From Allopusillimonas ginsengisoli (lineage in GTDB: Bacteria > Pseudomonadota > Gammaproteobacteria > Burkholderiales > Burkholderiaceae_B): DNA of 64,000 nucleotides. The notes beneath the pieces are model-generated. The model did not search any database. It saw only the letters and a list, made by a program, of their open reading frames with translations, and was not told the DNA's origin. Positions within the stretch are counted from its first letter, which is position 1. Each line of letters begins with the position of its first letter. The DNA lies in NCBI RefSeq assembly GCF_004153455.1, contig NZ_SDQE01000018.1:1-64000 (forward strand), given 5' to 3'. This document shows, piece by piece, positions 55,245 to 64,000 of this stretch. Both the position numbers and the translations under genes were made by a program.

Positions 55245-56216
55245 TTACGCAGGCTCAATGCCTGCTTTCTTGATAATCTCCCCCCATTTCTCTGTTTCTT
55301 GCTTCTGGAACTCGGCAAGTTCCTCGGGTGTGGATGTTACAGGTTGGGTTCCCGTTTGTGTGTAGAACTGCACGGCAGCGGGTCGGGCCGTTGCATTGAC
55401 CAGAAGGTCATGCAGCGTAGACACCACGTCGCGCGGCGTGCCGGCAGGAACATAAGCGCCAAACCAATAGCCCATCTGATAGTCTGGCACGCCTGCCTCG
55501 GCGATCGTCGGCACATCTGGCGCCAAGGGAGAGCGCTGCGGTGTTGTCACACCCAGGGCGCGCAGTTTGCCGGATGTGGCCTGGGGCAAGCCGGTAGCCA
55601 TGTCAGCCATCATCATGTCGATCTGGCCTCCCAGTAGATCAGTGATGACCAATGGATTGCTCTTGTATGGCACATGCAGCAACTCAACGCCAGCCATTTG
55701 CTGAAACAGTTCCCCCGCAACACGGCTGCTTGAGCTGCCGCTGCCGAACGTCAGTTTGCCAGGATTTTCCTTGGCGAGCTTGATGAAGTCCTCCACGTTT
55801 TTCGCGGGGGATTTTGGGTTGACCACCATAATCTGCCCACCCATACCCAGCAGCGTGACCGGCTGAAAGTCGGATACCGGGTCGTAATTCAGTTGTTTGT
55901 ACAGGTGCGGGTTAGCGGCCTGCGAAGTATTGGTGGTGATCAGCACCCGATAGCCGTCAGGCCCGGCGCGGGCCACATCGGTGGCGCCTATCATTGCACT
56001 GGCACCCGCTTTGTTCTCAATGACAACGGTCTGTCCGCTCTGTTCCGATACGCCCTGGCCGAGCGCGCGCGCCAGCTGATCTGTCGCGCTACCCGCCCCA
56101 AAAGGGACCACAAAGGTAATGGGGCGGTCATCGGGATACTTTGCGTAGGCAGCGGGCGATATGCCCAGCCCGAGCGCGCAGGCCAGCAGCGTGGCGTTAA
56201 TGAAATTAGGCATCAT
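55245..56216 (-). CDS. Bug/TctC-type receptor, no membrane partners nearby
   Basis: 323 residues with a signal peptide ending about PAAYA. Mature motifs: YPDDRPITFVVPFGAGSATD, ENKAGASAMIGATDVARAGP, VPYKSNPLVITDLLGGQIDM, and APDVPTIAEAGVPDYQMGYW. It lies downstream of the AtuA-family pair on the same strand. No tctA or tctB is adjacent, so it must use permease subunits from elsewhere or act as a sensor, as orphan Bug proteins of Bordetella do. Confidence 0.9.
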   Translation of the reverse strand: MMPNFINATLLACALGLGISPAAYAKYPDDRPITFVVPFGAGSATDQLARALGQGVSEQSGQTVVIENKAGASAMIGATDVARAGPDGYRVLITTNTSQAANPHLYKQLNYDPVSDFQPVTLLGMGGQIMVVNPKSPAKNVEDFIKLAKENPGKLTFGSGSSSSRVAGELFQQMAGVELLHVPYKSNPLVITDLLGGQIDMMMADMATGLPQATSGKLRALGVTTPQRSPLAPDVPTIAEAGVPDYQMGYWFGAYVPAGTPRDVVSTLHDLLVNATARPAAVQFYTQTGTQPVTSTPEELAEFQKQETEKWGEIIKKAGIEPA

Positions 56217-56246
56217 GGTTTGTCTCCTGGTTATGGATAAAGGACT

Positions 56247-56618
56247 TCAGCTGGAAATATCCGGTAGGCTTTCAGCCAGGCTTCGGGGAACGCGTATTGG
56301 AAAATCCAGAAGGTAAAAAGATAAGGCCTTGCCGTGCGTGTCCAGATTGAGTGCGCTGTTGACACCGCCGTCCAGGATGTCGTGCAGCACAAAATTGAGC
56401 GCGCCCAGGGATGCAACGCTATGGCGTACCACTTTCGAGGGTCCGCGAAAGGAAAACCATTGGTGGACCGCGGACGCTGTCAGTTGATCCTGCAACAGGG
56501 TGTAGTGCTCCTCGTTGTAGGCAATGACACTAATATTCGAAATATTGCCTTTGTCGCCTGTGCGGCTGTGCGCCAGACGGTACAGTGGGATGTCGATGTA
56601 ATCTTTGTGTTGGGTCAT
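56247..56618 (-). CDS. AtuA-like C-terminal domain protein
   Basis: 123 residues. YIDIPLYRLAHSRTGDKGNI, ISVIAYNEEHYTLLQDQLTA and ASLGALNFVLHDILDGGVNS match the C-terminal ferredoxin-fold domain found at the end of longer AtuA proteins. Here it is a separate gene downstream of the main AtuA-family gene. The function of the domain is not known. It is 31 bases after that gene and 30 bases before the Bug receptor gene, so all three form one operon. Confidence 0.8.
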   Translation of the reverse strand: MTQHKDYIDIPLYRLAHSRTGDKGNISNISVIAYNEEHYTLLQDQLTASAVHQWFSFRGPSKVVRHSVASLGALNFVLHDILDGGVNSALNLDTHGKALSFYLLDFPIRVPRSLAESLPDISS

Positions 56619-56649
56619 GGTGTGAGTTCCTGGGATACCAGCCGAACGG

Positions 56650-57999
56650 CTAATCGGCGAAGCGCCACCCTGCCGGCGCCAGGTCGCGGGGCATCAGCGC
56701 AGAGAGGCTGCCCAATCGCGAGCGTAAGGACGTTCGTACGCCACCGCCGCCAGCGGGGCCGCAGGTATACAGTGCGGTGACCTCTCGCAGAATGCGCTCG
56801 GCAACGCGCCGATCTTGATGGGATCCCGCCACACGCAGTCGCACATCGCGCGCCTGACCGGGCTTGGCCCCGGCCTGCAGCTTGCCATCGTCATCGCTAA
56901 AAATACTGAGCACGCCGATCAGGTCAAAGCGCAGTGTGATCTGCGAACCCAGGCGTTTTTGTATGGTGTCCGCGGCAAGCCGCGCCCGCGCTTCTGCCTG
57001 AACGCCGGCGTAGGAAATCTCTGCTTCGCCAAGCCAGCCGCCGCGGTAGCAAATATTGACCTTGAGCGTGTCTGGGCGCGCATGACCCTGCACCCCGTTG
57101 ATACGCACCCGATTCGGGCCCACCTCTGACACCGACGCGCGGCTCAGATCGGCAACGACATCGGGCGTAAGATAAGCAGCTGGATCGTGCACCTCGTACA
57201 ACAACTGCTCTTTGACCGTTCTGCAATCCACAAGGCCGCCGGTTTGATCCGCCTTGCCGACTGTAAAATCGCCGGTCTCATCGATATAGGCAATGGGAAA
57301 CCCCAGCGTATCCATGCCCGGCACGTCTTTGATGCCAGGCACCGCGAAATAGCCGCCTGTGACCTGTGTGCCACATTCCAGCAGGTGGCCCGCCATGGTT
57401 GCGCGCCCCAGCCGCTGCCAGTCGTCTTCGCGCCAGTCATAATGGGCCAGCGCGCATCCTAGCGTCAGGGATGGGTCGGCAACACGGCCTGCTACAACAA
57501 TGTCCGCCCCCGCCCGCAAGGCCTGGCCAATTTCAGTGGCGCCCTGGTATGCGTTCATGCTGACGATCTCCAGGCCTTTCAGCTGATCGCCTAATTGTTC
57601 ATTCAGGAAGTCCAATTGTTCCGGGCGGTCCAACTGATCGCCGGACAAGACTGCGACACGGGGCTCGCGCTGCTTGAGCCCGGCGGCCAACTGCTTGATG
57701 CGACGCGCGGCGGCGGGAGGATTCGCAGCGCCGAAATTGCTGACGATTTTGATACCGTGCTGCAGGCAGGGTTCAAGCGCGGGCTGCAGCAGATCGTCGA
57801 GGAGCGGCTCATAGCCGCGATCAGGGTCCTCATTCTTGGCCAGTTGCGACAGCGCCAGGGTGCGCTCGGCCAGCGTTTCGAAAATCAGCGCGTGGCCATT
57901 CTGGCGTATCAGGGTTTGGACGACTGGCGCAACGCCGTCCGTCCGGTCGCCGGAAAAACCCGATGCACAACCTATTGTCAGCGGTGTAGCGGTTTGCAT
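56650..57999 (-). CDS. AtuA family protein (DUF1446)
   Basis: 449 residues: the DUF1446 core with TIGCASGFSGDRTDGVAPVV, KIVSNFGAANPPAAARRIKQ, VSMNAYQGATEIGQALRAGA and DIVVAGRVADPSLTLGCALA, then CGTQVTGGYFAVPGIKDVPG. AtuA is needed for acyclic terpene (citronellol/geraniol) use in Pseudomonas, but most relatives act in other pathways and no reaction is known. The terpene genes atuB-H are not here, so a terpene role should not be assumed. Divergent from a LysR gene. Confidence 0.85.
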   Translation of the reverse strand: MQTATPLTIGCASGFSGDRTDGVAPVVQTLIRQNGHALIFETLAERTLALSQLAKNEDPDRGYEPLLDDLLQPALEPCLQHGIKIVSNFGAANPPAAARRIKQLAAGLKQREPRVAVLSGDQLDRPEQLDFLNEQLGDQLKGLEIVSMNAYQGATEIGQALRAGADIVVAGRVADPSLTLGCALAHYDWREDDWQRLGRATMAGHLLECGTQVTGGYFAVPGIKDVPGMDTLGFPIAYIDETGDFTVGKADQTGGLVDCRTVKEQLLYEVHDPAAYLTPDVVADLSRASVSEVGPNRVRINGVQGHARPDTLKVNICYRGGWLGEAEISYAGVQAEARARLAADTIQKRLGSQITLRFDLIGVLSIFSDDDGKLQAGAKPGQARDVRLRVAGSHQDRRVAERILREVTALYTCGPAGGGGVRTSLRSRLGSLSALMPRDLAPAGWRFAD

Positions 58000-58043
58000 A
58001 CTGTGATCCTTGAGATTGCTGGCTTGCTGTCACTATAGAAATG

Positions 58044-58057
58044 ACTTATTAATAAGT
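58044..58057. promoter_or_regulatory. 14-bp perfect palindrome in the LysR/AtuA intergenic region
   Basis: ACTTATTAATAAGT is perfectly symmetric and sits between the divergent lysR and AtuA-family genes, 44 bases from the AtuA ATG and 35 from the lysR ATG. It contains T-N11-A spacings as expected for a LysR operator, within an A/T-rich stretch. Confidence 0.6.
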
Positions 58058-58092
58058 AAAATAGAAAATACTGATGGATTGATAAGGTATTT

Positions 58093-58992
58093 ATGATGAA
58101 TATCACGGCACGGCAGTTGCGCGCCTTCGTTGCGCTTGCCGACGAACATCATTTCACGCGTGCCGCCGCCCGCTGTCACCAGACTCAGCCTGCCTTCAGT
58201 GCGCTTATCAAATCGCTGGAAGACGCGCTGGGCGTCCGGCTGTTCGAACGCAGTACGCGCAGGGTTGAGCTTACGGCGGAAGGCAGATTGCTCAACCGTT
58301 CAGCGACCAGACTACTGCGCGATATGGAAGCCGTTGTGCAGGATGTGCGGGATCATGTTGCAATACGAAAGGGCAGGGTGTCCGTTGCCGCATTGCCCTC
58401 GCTTGCCGCTGGCTGGCTACCGGATATTTATGCGCGTTTCCACGCCGAACATCCCGGGGTGGAGCTCACGCTGCACGACGCCCTGCTTGAACCTTGTCTG
58501 GCACTGGTACGCAGTGGGGCAGCCGATATCGCGGTTGCGGCCCAGGGCGTGGACATGAGTGGTCTTGACGCCGAAACCTTGTACGAAGACGCTTTTTATC
58601 TGGTCTGTCGCGATGACCATCCGCTCGCACGCAAGCGCGCCGTCCGGCTGCGCGACATCGAAGGCTGTGCCATGATTCAACTGGGCAAAGGCAGCAGCGT
58701 CAGGCAAAGCCTCATTCGCAACAGCGCTTTTCGCAAGTTGGGCACTTTCCTTGAGGTTGATCATCTCGCCACGGTGACTGGCCTAGTCGTTGCGGGACTT
58801 GGCGTAAGTCTGGTGCCTGCCATGACCCTCTTTCAGTTCAAGCATGCGCGCCTGCGCGTGATTCCTCTCGTCCGGCAAGACGCTGTCAAGCGGTCGCTGT
58901 ATCTGATCCGTCGCAGCGATCGGGGCCTTTCCAGCGCCGCACAGGCTTTTTACGATGTTTTGCTGCGCGAACGAGCGGCGCTGGGCACATGA
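58093..58992 (+). CDS. LysR-family transcriptional regulator
   Basis: 299 residues. N-terminal HTH: ITARQLRAFVALADEHHFTR, AAARCHQTQPAFSALIKSLE, then LGVRLFERSTRRVELTAEGR. The C-terminal periplasmic-binding-like effector domain spans about 90-295. Divergent from the AtuA-Bug operon and very probably its regulator. The start has two adjacent ATG codons (58093 and 58096). Confidence 0.92.
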   Translation: MMNITARQLRAFVALADEHHFTRAAARCHQTQPAFSALIKSLEDALGVRLFERSTRRVELTAEGRLLNRSATRLLRDMEAVVQDVRDHVAIRKGRVSVAALPSLAAGWLPDIYARFHAEHPGVELTLHDALLEPCLALVRSGAADIAVAAQGVDMSGLDAETLYEDAFYLVCRDDHPLARKRAVRLRDIEGCAMIQLGKGSSVRQSLIRNSAFRKLGTFLEVDHLATVTGLVVAGLGVSLVPAMTLFQFKHARLRVIPLVRQDAVKRSLYLIRRSDRGLSSAAQAFYDVLLRERAALGT

Positions 58993-59090
58993 TGGATTCG
59001 CGACGACATGGTTGGCGCGACCGCGGGTGTGGAAGACGGTTGCTGCGATAACCAGACGTACAATGTCGGATTCGAGAATCGGATAGAACC

Positions 59091-60875
59091 ATGTTTTCCA
59101 GGACTCCCGCGCCCAAAGGCCGCAATGATCTGTATGTCCTGAAGTCTTTATTGCCTTATATATGGCAGTTCAAGTATCGCGTCATGGCGGCGCTCGCCTG
59201 TCTGGTGGCTGCAAAGGTGGCCAATGTTGTCCTGCCTTTATTCCTGAAAGATATTGTCGACGGGCTGAGTGTCCCTGCCACGCTGCTTGCCTTGCCGCTG
59301 GCCGCCTTGCTTGGCTACGGTTTTGCTCGCCTGGCGACCAGTCTGTTCGGTGAATTGCGCGATGCCTTGTTTGCGCGGGTGACGCAAGGCTCGATACGGC
59401 GCATTGCCACGCGGCTGTTCAGCCATCTATTTTCGATGTCCCTGCGTTTTCATATGCAACGCCAAACGGGAGGACTCAGCCGCGACATAGAGCGAGGCAC
59501 CAAAGGCATCGGATTTCTGCTGAACTTCACCGTCTTCAATATTCTGCCTACGCTGCTTGAAATCAGCATGGTCAGCGCTGTGCTGCTTTGGCGTTACGAC
59601 TATCGGTTTGCCATCGTGACGCTTGGCACCATCGCTGCCTATGTGGCGTTCACTCTGCTGGTCACCGAGAAGCGCATGGTGTATCGGCGCAGCATGAATG
59701 ATCTGGACAGCAAGGCCAACAGCAAAGCCATCGATGCGCTGATCAATTACGAAACTGTCAAATATTTCGGCAATGAGGCCTACGAAGTGCAGCGCTATGA
59801 CCGCAATCTGGGGAAATGGGCTGATTCTGCGGTCAAGAACCAGATTTCGCTGAACCTGCTCAACATGGGGCAGGGCGCCATCATTACGCTGGGTATCAGC
59901 TTGTTGCTGTGGTTGTCGGCTGACGGTGTTGTTCAGGGGCACATGACAGTAGGTGATGTCGTGCTGGTGTCGGCTTATCTCACGCAACTGTATGCCCCGT
60001 TAAACTTTCTGGGTTTTGTATATCGGGAAATCAAGCACGCCCTGGCCGATATGGAGCGTATGTTTACGCTGATGGATCAAGGGGAGGAGGTCGCCGACCG
60101 CGTCGATGCTCACGTATTGAAGTCGGCGAACGCCAGTGTGGCCTTTGATCGCGTGAATTTTGGATATAGCGGTGCCCGCCAGATATTGTTCGATGTGTCG
60201 TTCACAATCCCGGCCGGCCATACGCTGGCGGTTGTCGGGGCATCGGGCGCCGGAAAATCAACGCTGTCGCGGTTGCTGTTCCGTTTCTACGACGTGGACG
60301 AAGGCGCGGTACGCATCAATGGCACCGATATAAGGGACTTTACCCAGGCCAGCCTGCGGCAGCACATAGGCATTGTTCCCCAGGATACAGTTCTTTTTAA
60401 CGACACGATTCTCTACAACATCGCCTACGGGAATCCCGAGGCCAGCGAGCAAGACATCATCAAAGCGGCCCGGGCGGCGCGTATTCATGATTTTATCGTC
60501 AGCCTTCCTGAGGGTTATCAAACACAGGTCGGCGAGCGCGGCCTGAAACTGTCGGGCGGAGAAAAGCAACGCGTGGCCATCGCGCGCACCATTCTCAAGA
60601 ACCCGCCTATCCTGGTTTTCGACGAGGCGACCAGCGCCCTGGACACCCGAACCGAACGGGCCATACAGCAGGAACTGGAGCTTATCGCCCGAAATCGCAG
60701 CACGCTGATCATCGCGCACAGATTGTCCACCATTGTCAATGCAGATGAAATTCTGGTGCTGGACCGCGGAAGCGTCATCGAGCGGGGCACGCATGCAGAG
60801 CTGTTGCAACGCAATGGCCGTTACGCGCAGATGTGGGTTATGCAGCAGGCAGGGCAGGAAGAGGTGATCGCGTAA
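59091..60875 (+). CDS. Atm1/HMT1-type ABC exporter
   Basis: 594 residues, half-transporter with a six-helix ABC transmembrane domain (about 25-310) fused to an ATPase domain. Walker A VVGASGAGKSTLSRLLFRFY, signature LSGGEKQRVAIARTILKN and Walker B PPILVFDEATSALDTRTERA. LINYETVKYFGNEAYEVQRY is the characteristic Atm1 motif. Bacterial Atm1 exporters move glutathione conjugates and help in metal tolerance; mitochondrial Atm1 links to Fe-S export. Its neighbourhood with the SUF operon fits the Fe-S theme but is inference. Confidence 0.93.
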   Translation: MFSRTPAPKGRNDLYVLKSLLPYIWQFKYRVMAALACLVAAKVANVVLPLFLKDIVDGLSVPATLLALPLAALLGYGFARLATSLFGELRDALFARVTQGSIRRIATRLFSHLFSMSLRFHMQRQTGGLSRDIERGTKGIGFLLNFTVFNILPTLLEISMVSAVLLWRYDYRFAIVTLGTIAAYVAFTLLVTEKRMVYRRSMNDLDSKANSKAIDALINYETVKYFGNEAYEVQRYDRNLGKWADSAVKNQISLNLLNMGQGAIITLGISLLLWLSADGVVQGHMTVGDVVLVSAYLTQLYAPLNFLGFVYREIKHALADMERMFTLMDQGEEVADRVDAHVLKSANASVAFDRVNFGYSGARQILFDVSFTIPAGHTLAVVGASGAGKSTLSRLLFRFYDVDEGAVRINGTDIRDFTQASLRQHIGIVPQDTVLFNDTILYNIAYGNPEASEQDIIKAARAARIHDFIVSLPEGYQTQVGERGLKLSGGEKQRVAIARTILKNPPILVFDEATSALDTRTERAIQQELELIARNRSTLIIAHRLSTIVNADEILVLDRGSVIERGTHAELLQRNGRYAQMWVMQQAGQEEVIA

Positions 60876-61145
60876 AGGCCGACATGTCCAAAGGACGACC
60901 TGGGCGGCGGTGCAGGTCGGCGATCCCGCAATCTTGCCTGGGGCCACGTAATCCGCGCATGAATTCGTACTTTCCGGTAAACTACTGCCTGCGGAATTCC
61001 TCAGGCCCCTGCCGGCAATCGTTCTGATCAGCCATCGCCTCCCGATTTCACGACCGTCCTTACCTGCGCCAGCCCTAGTCCGGACTGCCCGAACGCGCTG
61101 TCCAGATCCACTGTTGCGTAGGCGCCCGACAAAGACACGGGTCGC
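60876..61145. other. Gene-free stretch before the SUF promoter
   Basis: About 270 bases after the ABC exporter stop, before the SUF promoter. No open frame with coding character, tRNA or clear hairpin was seen. Confidence 0.5.
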
Positions 61146-61175
61146 TTGATCTATACAGTACCGAAATGGTACTAT
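61146..61175 (+). promoter_or_regulatory. Promoter of the SUF operon
   Basis: TTGATC at 61146-61151, 18-base spacer, TACTAT at 61170-61175. The predicted start point is about 61182, some 23 bases before the regulator start codon. The -10 box overlaps the dyad operator. Confidence 0.5.
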
Positions 61176-61177
61176 AT
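61153..61177. promoter_or_regulatory. Dyad operator in the SUF promoter
   Basis: ATACAGTACC, five bases, GGTACTATAT: a 25-base dyad whose inner arms AGTACC (61157-61162) and GGTACT (61168-61173) are perfect. It lies between and over the promoter boxes, directly upstream of an Rrf2 regulator. The shape (two arms with a short A/T-rich centre) resembles IscR-type operators, although the base sequence is not the E. coli IscR consensus. Autoregulation is inferred. Confidence 0.7.
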
Positions 61178-61204
61178 GGCATAGTCATACGCCGGAGGCA
61201 GTAC

Positions 61205-61702
61205 GTGCTGCGTATCAGCAAAATAATGGATTACGGAACCTTGGTGCTCACCCACATGGCAGGAGCGCCTACGCGTGTCTACAGCGCGGCCGATCTGGCC
61301 GCCACGCTGGGCTTGGGCCAACCTACCGTCAGCAAGATCCTCAAACTCCTGGGCCAGCAAGGGCTGGTTCGCAGCAGCCGTGGCGCGCGCGGCGGCTATG
61401 CCCTGGGCAGGCCGGCCGAAGACATCAGCGTCGCTGATGTGGTCGATGCGCTCGAAGAGCAGCCGTTCGGCCTCACCGAGTGCACCGCGCTGCCTGGCGC
61501 CTGTAGTGTGGAAGCCGGCTGTCAAATCCGCAGCAACTGGCAGCGTATCAATGCCATCGTGCGCCGCACCCTCGAAGACGTCAGCATCGCCGATATGGTG
61601 CGGCCAAACCCGACCGAATTTTCCCTTAACCGTCAGCCGCTTCCCCGACCAGAAGCCAAGTCCCGCGTGGCCCATCCCACGACATGGAGCATTCCAGAAT
61701 GA
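61205..61702 (+). CDS. Rrf2-family SUF operon regulator (GTG start)
   Basis: 165 residues of the SUF Fe-S cluster regulator subfamily. Winged [23 protein letters not shown] and [20 protein letters not shown]; Cys residues at [20 protein letters not shown] in the cluster-binding loop, three in all (TEC, GAC, AGC) as in IscR. The frame is open from 61166, but the family start (M/V)LRISKI is the GTG at 61205, six bases after the GGAGG at 61194-61198. Its stop overlaps the sufB start. Confidence 0.92.
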   Translation: MLRISKIMDYGTLVLTHMAGAPTRVYSAADLAATLGLGQPTVSKILKLLGQQGLVRSSRGARGGYALGRPAEDISVADVVDALEEQPFGLTECTALPGACSVEAGCQIRSNWQRINAIVRRTLEDVSIADMVRPNPTEFSLNRQPLPRPEAKSRVAHPTTWSIPE

Positions 61703-63171
61703 AACCATCCACCGAACCTGCAGTCATTTCCGCGGCCGATCCGCTGGAATCGTTTCTTGATCGCGAATACTCGGCGGGTTTTGTGACCGATATCGAGTCG
61801 GTCACCATTCCAAAGGGCCTGTCCGAGGATACGATACGCCTGCTTTCTTCCAAGAAGAACGAGCCCGAATTCATGCTCGAATGGCGGCTTTCCGCTTATC
61901 GCCATTGGCTTACCATGACGCCGCCCCATTGGGCGCAAGTCAGTTTCCCGCCCGTTGATTTTCAGGACATCAGCTATTATTCCGCGCCCAAGAGCAAGAA
62001 GGATGGCCCCAAAAGCCTGGACGAGGTCGATCCCGAATTGCTGCGCACCTACGAGAAGCTGGGAGTGCCATTGCACGAACGCGCCCGTCTCGCCGGCGTG
62101 GCGGTCGATGCGGTGTTTGATTCCGTCTCAGTGGCCACGACCTTCCGCAAGCAGTTGGCCGAAGTCGGTGTCATCTTCTGTTCGTTCAGCGAGGCCGTAA
62201 AGGATCACCCCGACCTCGTTCGCAAGTATCTGGGCACGGTTGTGCCTCCCTCCGATAATTTCTATGCCGCGCTCAATTCGGCTGTGTTTTCGGACGGCTC
62301 GTTTGTTTTCATTCCCAAGGGCGTGCGCTGCCCCATGGAACTTTCCACGTACTTCCGCATTAATGCGCAGGATACCGGGCAGTTCGAACGCACGCTGATC
62401 ATTGCGGAAGAGGGCGCGTCCGTCAGCTATCTTGAAGGCTGTACGGCGCCCATGCGCGATGAAAACCAGCTTCACGCCGCCGTCGTGGAGCTGGTCGCGC
62501 TGGACGACGCCAAGATCAAATACTCTACGGTGCAGAACTGGTACCCCGGAGACAAGGATGGCGTGGGGGGTATCTACAATTTTGTCACCAAGCGGGGCGA
62601 CTGTCGCGGACCGCGCTCGCATATTTCCTGGACCCAGGTGGAAACGGGATCGGCCATTACCTGGAAGTACCCAAGTGTCATTTTGCGTGGCGACGATTCC
62701 GTGGGCGAATTTTATTCCGTTGCCCTGAGCAATCATCGTCAGCAGGCTGATACCGGCACCAAGATGATTCATATGGGGCGCAACACGCGCAGCACCATTA
62801 TTTCCAAGGGAATTTCGGCGGGACACGGCAGCAATGCCTACCGCGGACTGGTGCGTATTACACCCAAGGCAGAGAACGCACGCAACTATACCCAGTGCGA
62901 TTCTTTGCTCATCGGAAAGACCTGTGCCGCGCACACCTTTCCCACGATGGAAGTCCAGAACCCCAGCGCGAGCGTCGAGCATGAAGCGACCACCTCGCGT
63001 ATCGGTGAAGACCAGCTCTTTTACGCCATGCAGCGCGGCCTGTCGGCCGAAGATGCCGTGTCCATGATCGTCAATGGGTTCTGCAAGGAAGTTTTCAAGG
63101 AATTGCCCATGGAGTTTGCTGTCGAGGCCCAAAACCTGCTCGGCGTCAGTCTCGAAGGCAGCGTAGGTTAA
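61699..63171 (+). CDS. sufB: Fe-S cluster assembly scaffold SufB
   Basis: 490 residues. [50 protein letters not shown]-type [20 protein letters not shown] and [11 protein letters not shown]-like [20 protein letters not shown] are the SufB signatures. SufB is the scaffold on which the nascent cluster is built, in the SufBCD complex. The ATG at 61699 overlaps the regulator stop (ATGA); an ATG at 61684 is inside the regulator gene. Confidence 0.97.
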   Translation: MKPSTEPAVISAADPLESFLDREYSAGFVTDIESVTIPKGLSEDTIRLLSSKKNEPEFMLEWRLSAYRHWLTMTPPHWAQVSFPPVDFQDISYYSAPKSKKDGPKSLDEVDPELLRTYEKLGVPLHERARLAGVAVDAVFDSVSVATTFRKQLAEVGVIFCSFSEAVKDHPDLVRKYLGTVVPPSDNFYAALNSAVFSDGSFVFIPKGVRCPMELSTYFRINAQDTGQFERTLIIAEEGASVSYLEGCTAPMRDENQLHAAVVELVALDDAKIKYSTVQNWYPGDKDGVGGIYNFVTKRGDCRGPRSHISWTQVETGSAITWKYPSVILRGDDSVGEFYSVALSNHRQQADTGTKMIHMGRNTRSTIISKGISAGHGSNAYRGLVRITPKAENARNYTQCDSLLIGKTCAAHTFPTMEVQNPSASVEHEATTSRIGEDQLFYAMQRGLSAEDAVSMIVNGFCKEVFKELPMEFAVEAQNLLGVSLEGSVG

Positions 63172-63184
63172 GGAGAAGTACACA

Positions 63185-63955
63185 ATGCTGAGCATCAAAG
63201 ATTTGCACGCATCGGTCGAAAACAAGTCGATCCTGCGCGGTTTGAACCTCGAAGTCAACGCTGGAGAAGTCCACGCAATCATGGGTCCCAACGGTTCGGG
63301 CAAAAGCACCCTGTCACAGGTGCTGGCCGGTCGCGAAGACTACGCTGTCACCCAAGGTTCTGTGCAATGGTTCGACCAGGACCTGCTGGCCATGCCCATC
63401 GAAGAGCGCGCCCGGTCGGGCCTCTTCATGGCTTTTCAGTACCCCATCGAAATCCCCGGCGTTTCCAATGCCTACTTTCTGCGCGCATCGGTTAATGCGG
63501 CGCGCCGTCACCAGGGTTTGCCGGAACTGGATGCCATGGATTTCATCAAGCTGGCCAAAGCAGAGATGAAAGCCGTCGGCATGCGCGACGAGTTCCTGTA
63601 TCGCTCAGTGAACGAAGGTTTCTCCGGGGGAGAAAAAAAGCGCAATGAAGTCCTGCAAATGATTCTGCTTGAACCCAAGCTTGCCATTCTGGATGAAACC
63701 GACTCGGGTCTGGACATCGATGCGCTCAAGGTGGTTGCCGACGGTGTAAACCGCATGCGTTCGCCAGATCGCGCCATGATTGTCATCACTCACTATCAAC
63801 GCCTGCTCGACTATATCGTGCCAGACTACGTACATGTTCTGGCGGGTGGCCGCATTGTGCGCTCCGGCGGCCGCGAGCTTGCGCTTGAGCTTGAGGAGCA
63901 CGGCTATGGCTGGGTGACAGAAGTTGCCCCGCCGCAAAAAGGGGCTGCCGCATGA
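63185..63955 (+). CDS. sufC: Fe-S cluster assembly ATPase SufC
   Basis: 256 residues, an ABC-type soluble ATPase: Walker A IMGPNGSGKSTLSQVLAG, signature EGFSGGEKKRNEVLQMILLE and Walker B LAILDETDSGLDIDALKVVA. SufC drives conformational change in SufB-SufD. It starts 13 bases after sufB, with an AAGGAGA SD, and its TGA overlaps the sufD ATG. Confidence 0.98.
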   Translation: MLSIKDLHASVENKSILRGLNLEVNAGEVHAIMGPNGSGKSTLSQVLAGREDYAVTQGSVQWFDQDLLAMPIEERARSGLFMAFQYPIEIPGVSNAYFLRASVNAARRHQGLPELDAMDFIKLAKAEMKAVGMRDEFLYRSVNEGFSGGEKKRNEVLQMILLEPKLAILDETDSGLDIDALKVVADGVNRMRSPDRAMIVITHYQRLLDYIVPDYVHVLAGGRIVRSGGRELALELEEHGYGWVTEVAPPQKGAAA

Positions 63956-64000
63956 GTAACCTTCCGTCCTGGGCAGGCGATTACGCTGCCCGCCAAACGG
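63952..64000 (+). CDS. sufD: SufD, first codons only
   Basis: ATG at 63952 overlaps the sufC stop and opens a frame reading MSNLPSWAGDYAARQ before the window ends. Position after sufC, and the Trp-containing N-terminus, make sufD the expected gene; too little is present to confirm it by motifs. Confidence 0.7.
   Translation, partial: MSNLPSWAGDYAARQT

Overview
The window reads as the chromosome of a betaproteobacterium of the Alcaligenaceae (Bordetella / Achromobacter / Pusillimonas / Advenella type). The basis is the fairly GC-rich codon use, three Bug-type tricarboxylate receptors, two TRAP transporters, a regulatory PTS (EIIA-Man type, HPr, EI) beside gshB, the order leuCDB-asd-fimV-truA, and infC separated from an rpmI-rplT-pheST-ihfA block. 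No insertion sequence, phage gene or CRISPR array was seen. The genus is inference; the gene families are mostly unambiguous.

Layout. 1-7.2 kb: housekeeping genes (end of a class III alcohol dehydrogenase, dusA, a CBS-domain protein, a YihY/BrkB membrane protein, DUF2069, selO, aroC, an M48 lipoprotein protease). 7.2-21 kb: an accessory catabolic island with an IclR regulator facing a long colinear set: tripartite tricarboxylate transporter (TctCBA), Ldh2-type dehydrogenase, SDR, TRAP transporter (QMP), IlvD/Edd sugar-acid dehydratase, GlcD-like FAD oxidase and a D-serine-dehydratase-like PLP enzyme. It looks like uptake and breakdown of hydroxy or aldonic acids; the substrate is unknown. 21.2-31.8 kb: leucine biosynthesis (leuCDB), asd, a FimV-like protein with a perfect 7 x 15 bp coding repeat, truA, an orphan TRAP QM pair and trpF.

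32-35.3 kb: tRNA-Val(GAC) with promoter and terminator on the minus strand, then thrS and infC. thrS is preceded by what looks like a complete ribosome-mediated attenuator: a 13-codon leader peptide with six Thr codons, a terminator hairpin, and a second copy of one terminator arm just after the leader stop that can form the antiterminator. infC starts at a rare ATC codon. 35.4-40.8 kb: gshB, EIIA-Man, ptsH and ptsI, convergent with glnK-amtB, which has a consensus sigma-54 promoter and two NtrC-like sites. 41-47 kb: a repeat-bearing lipoprotein, ubiK, comM and a second TctCBA set. 47-53 kb: rpmI-rplT-pheST-ihfA-MerR, which in E. coli directly follows infC but here lies 12 kb away, then a DUF455 protein.

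53-58 kb, minus strand: an ECF sigma factor with an anti-sigma factor carrying a very long Pro-rich linker, then an AtuA-family pair with a third Bug receptor. A LysR regulator is divergent from that set and shares a short intergenic region with a perfect palindrome. 59-64 kb: an Atm1-type ABC exporter, then an Rrf2 regulator-sufB-sufC-sufD operon whose promoter contains a 25 bp dyad that looks like an autoregulatory operator. The window ends in the first codons of sufD.

The most interesting signal is the thrS leader attenuator. The catabolic island and the split translation-gene block come next.
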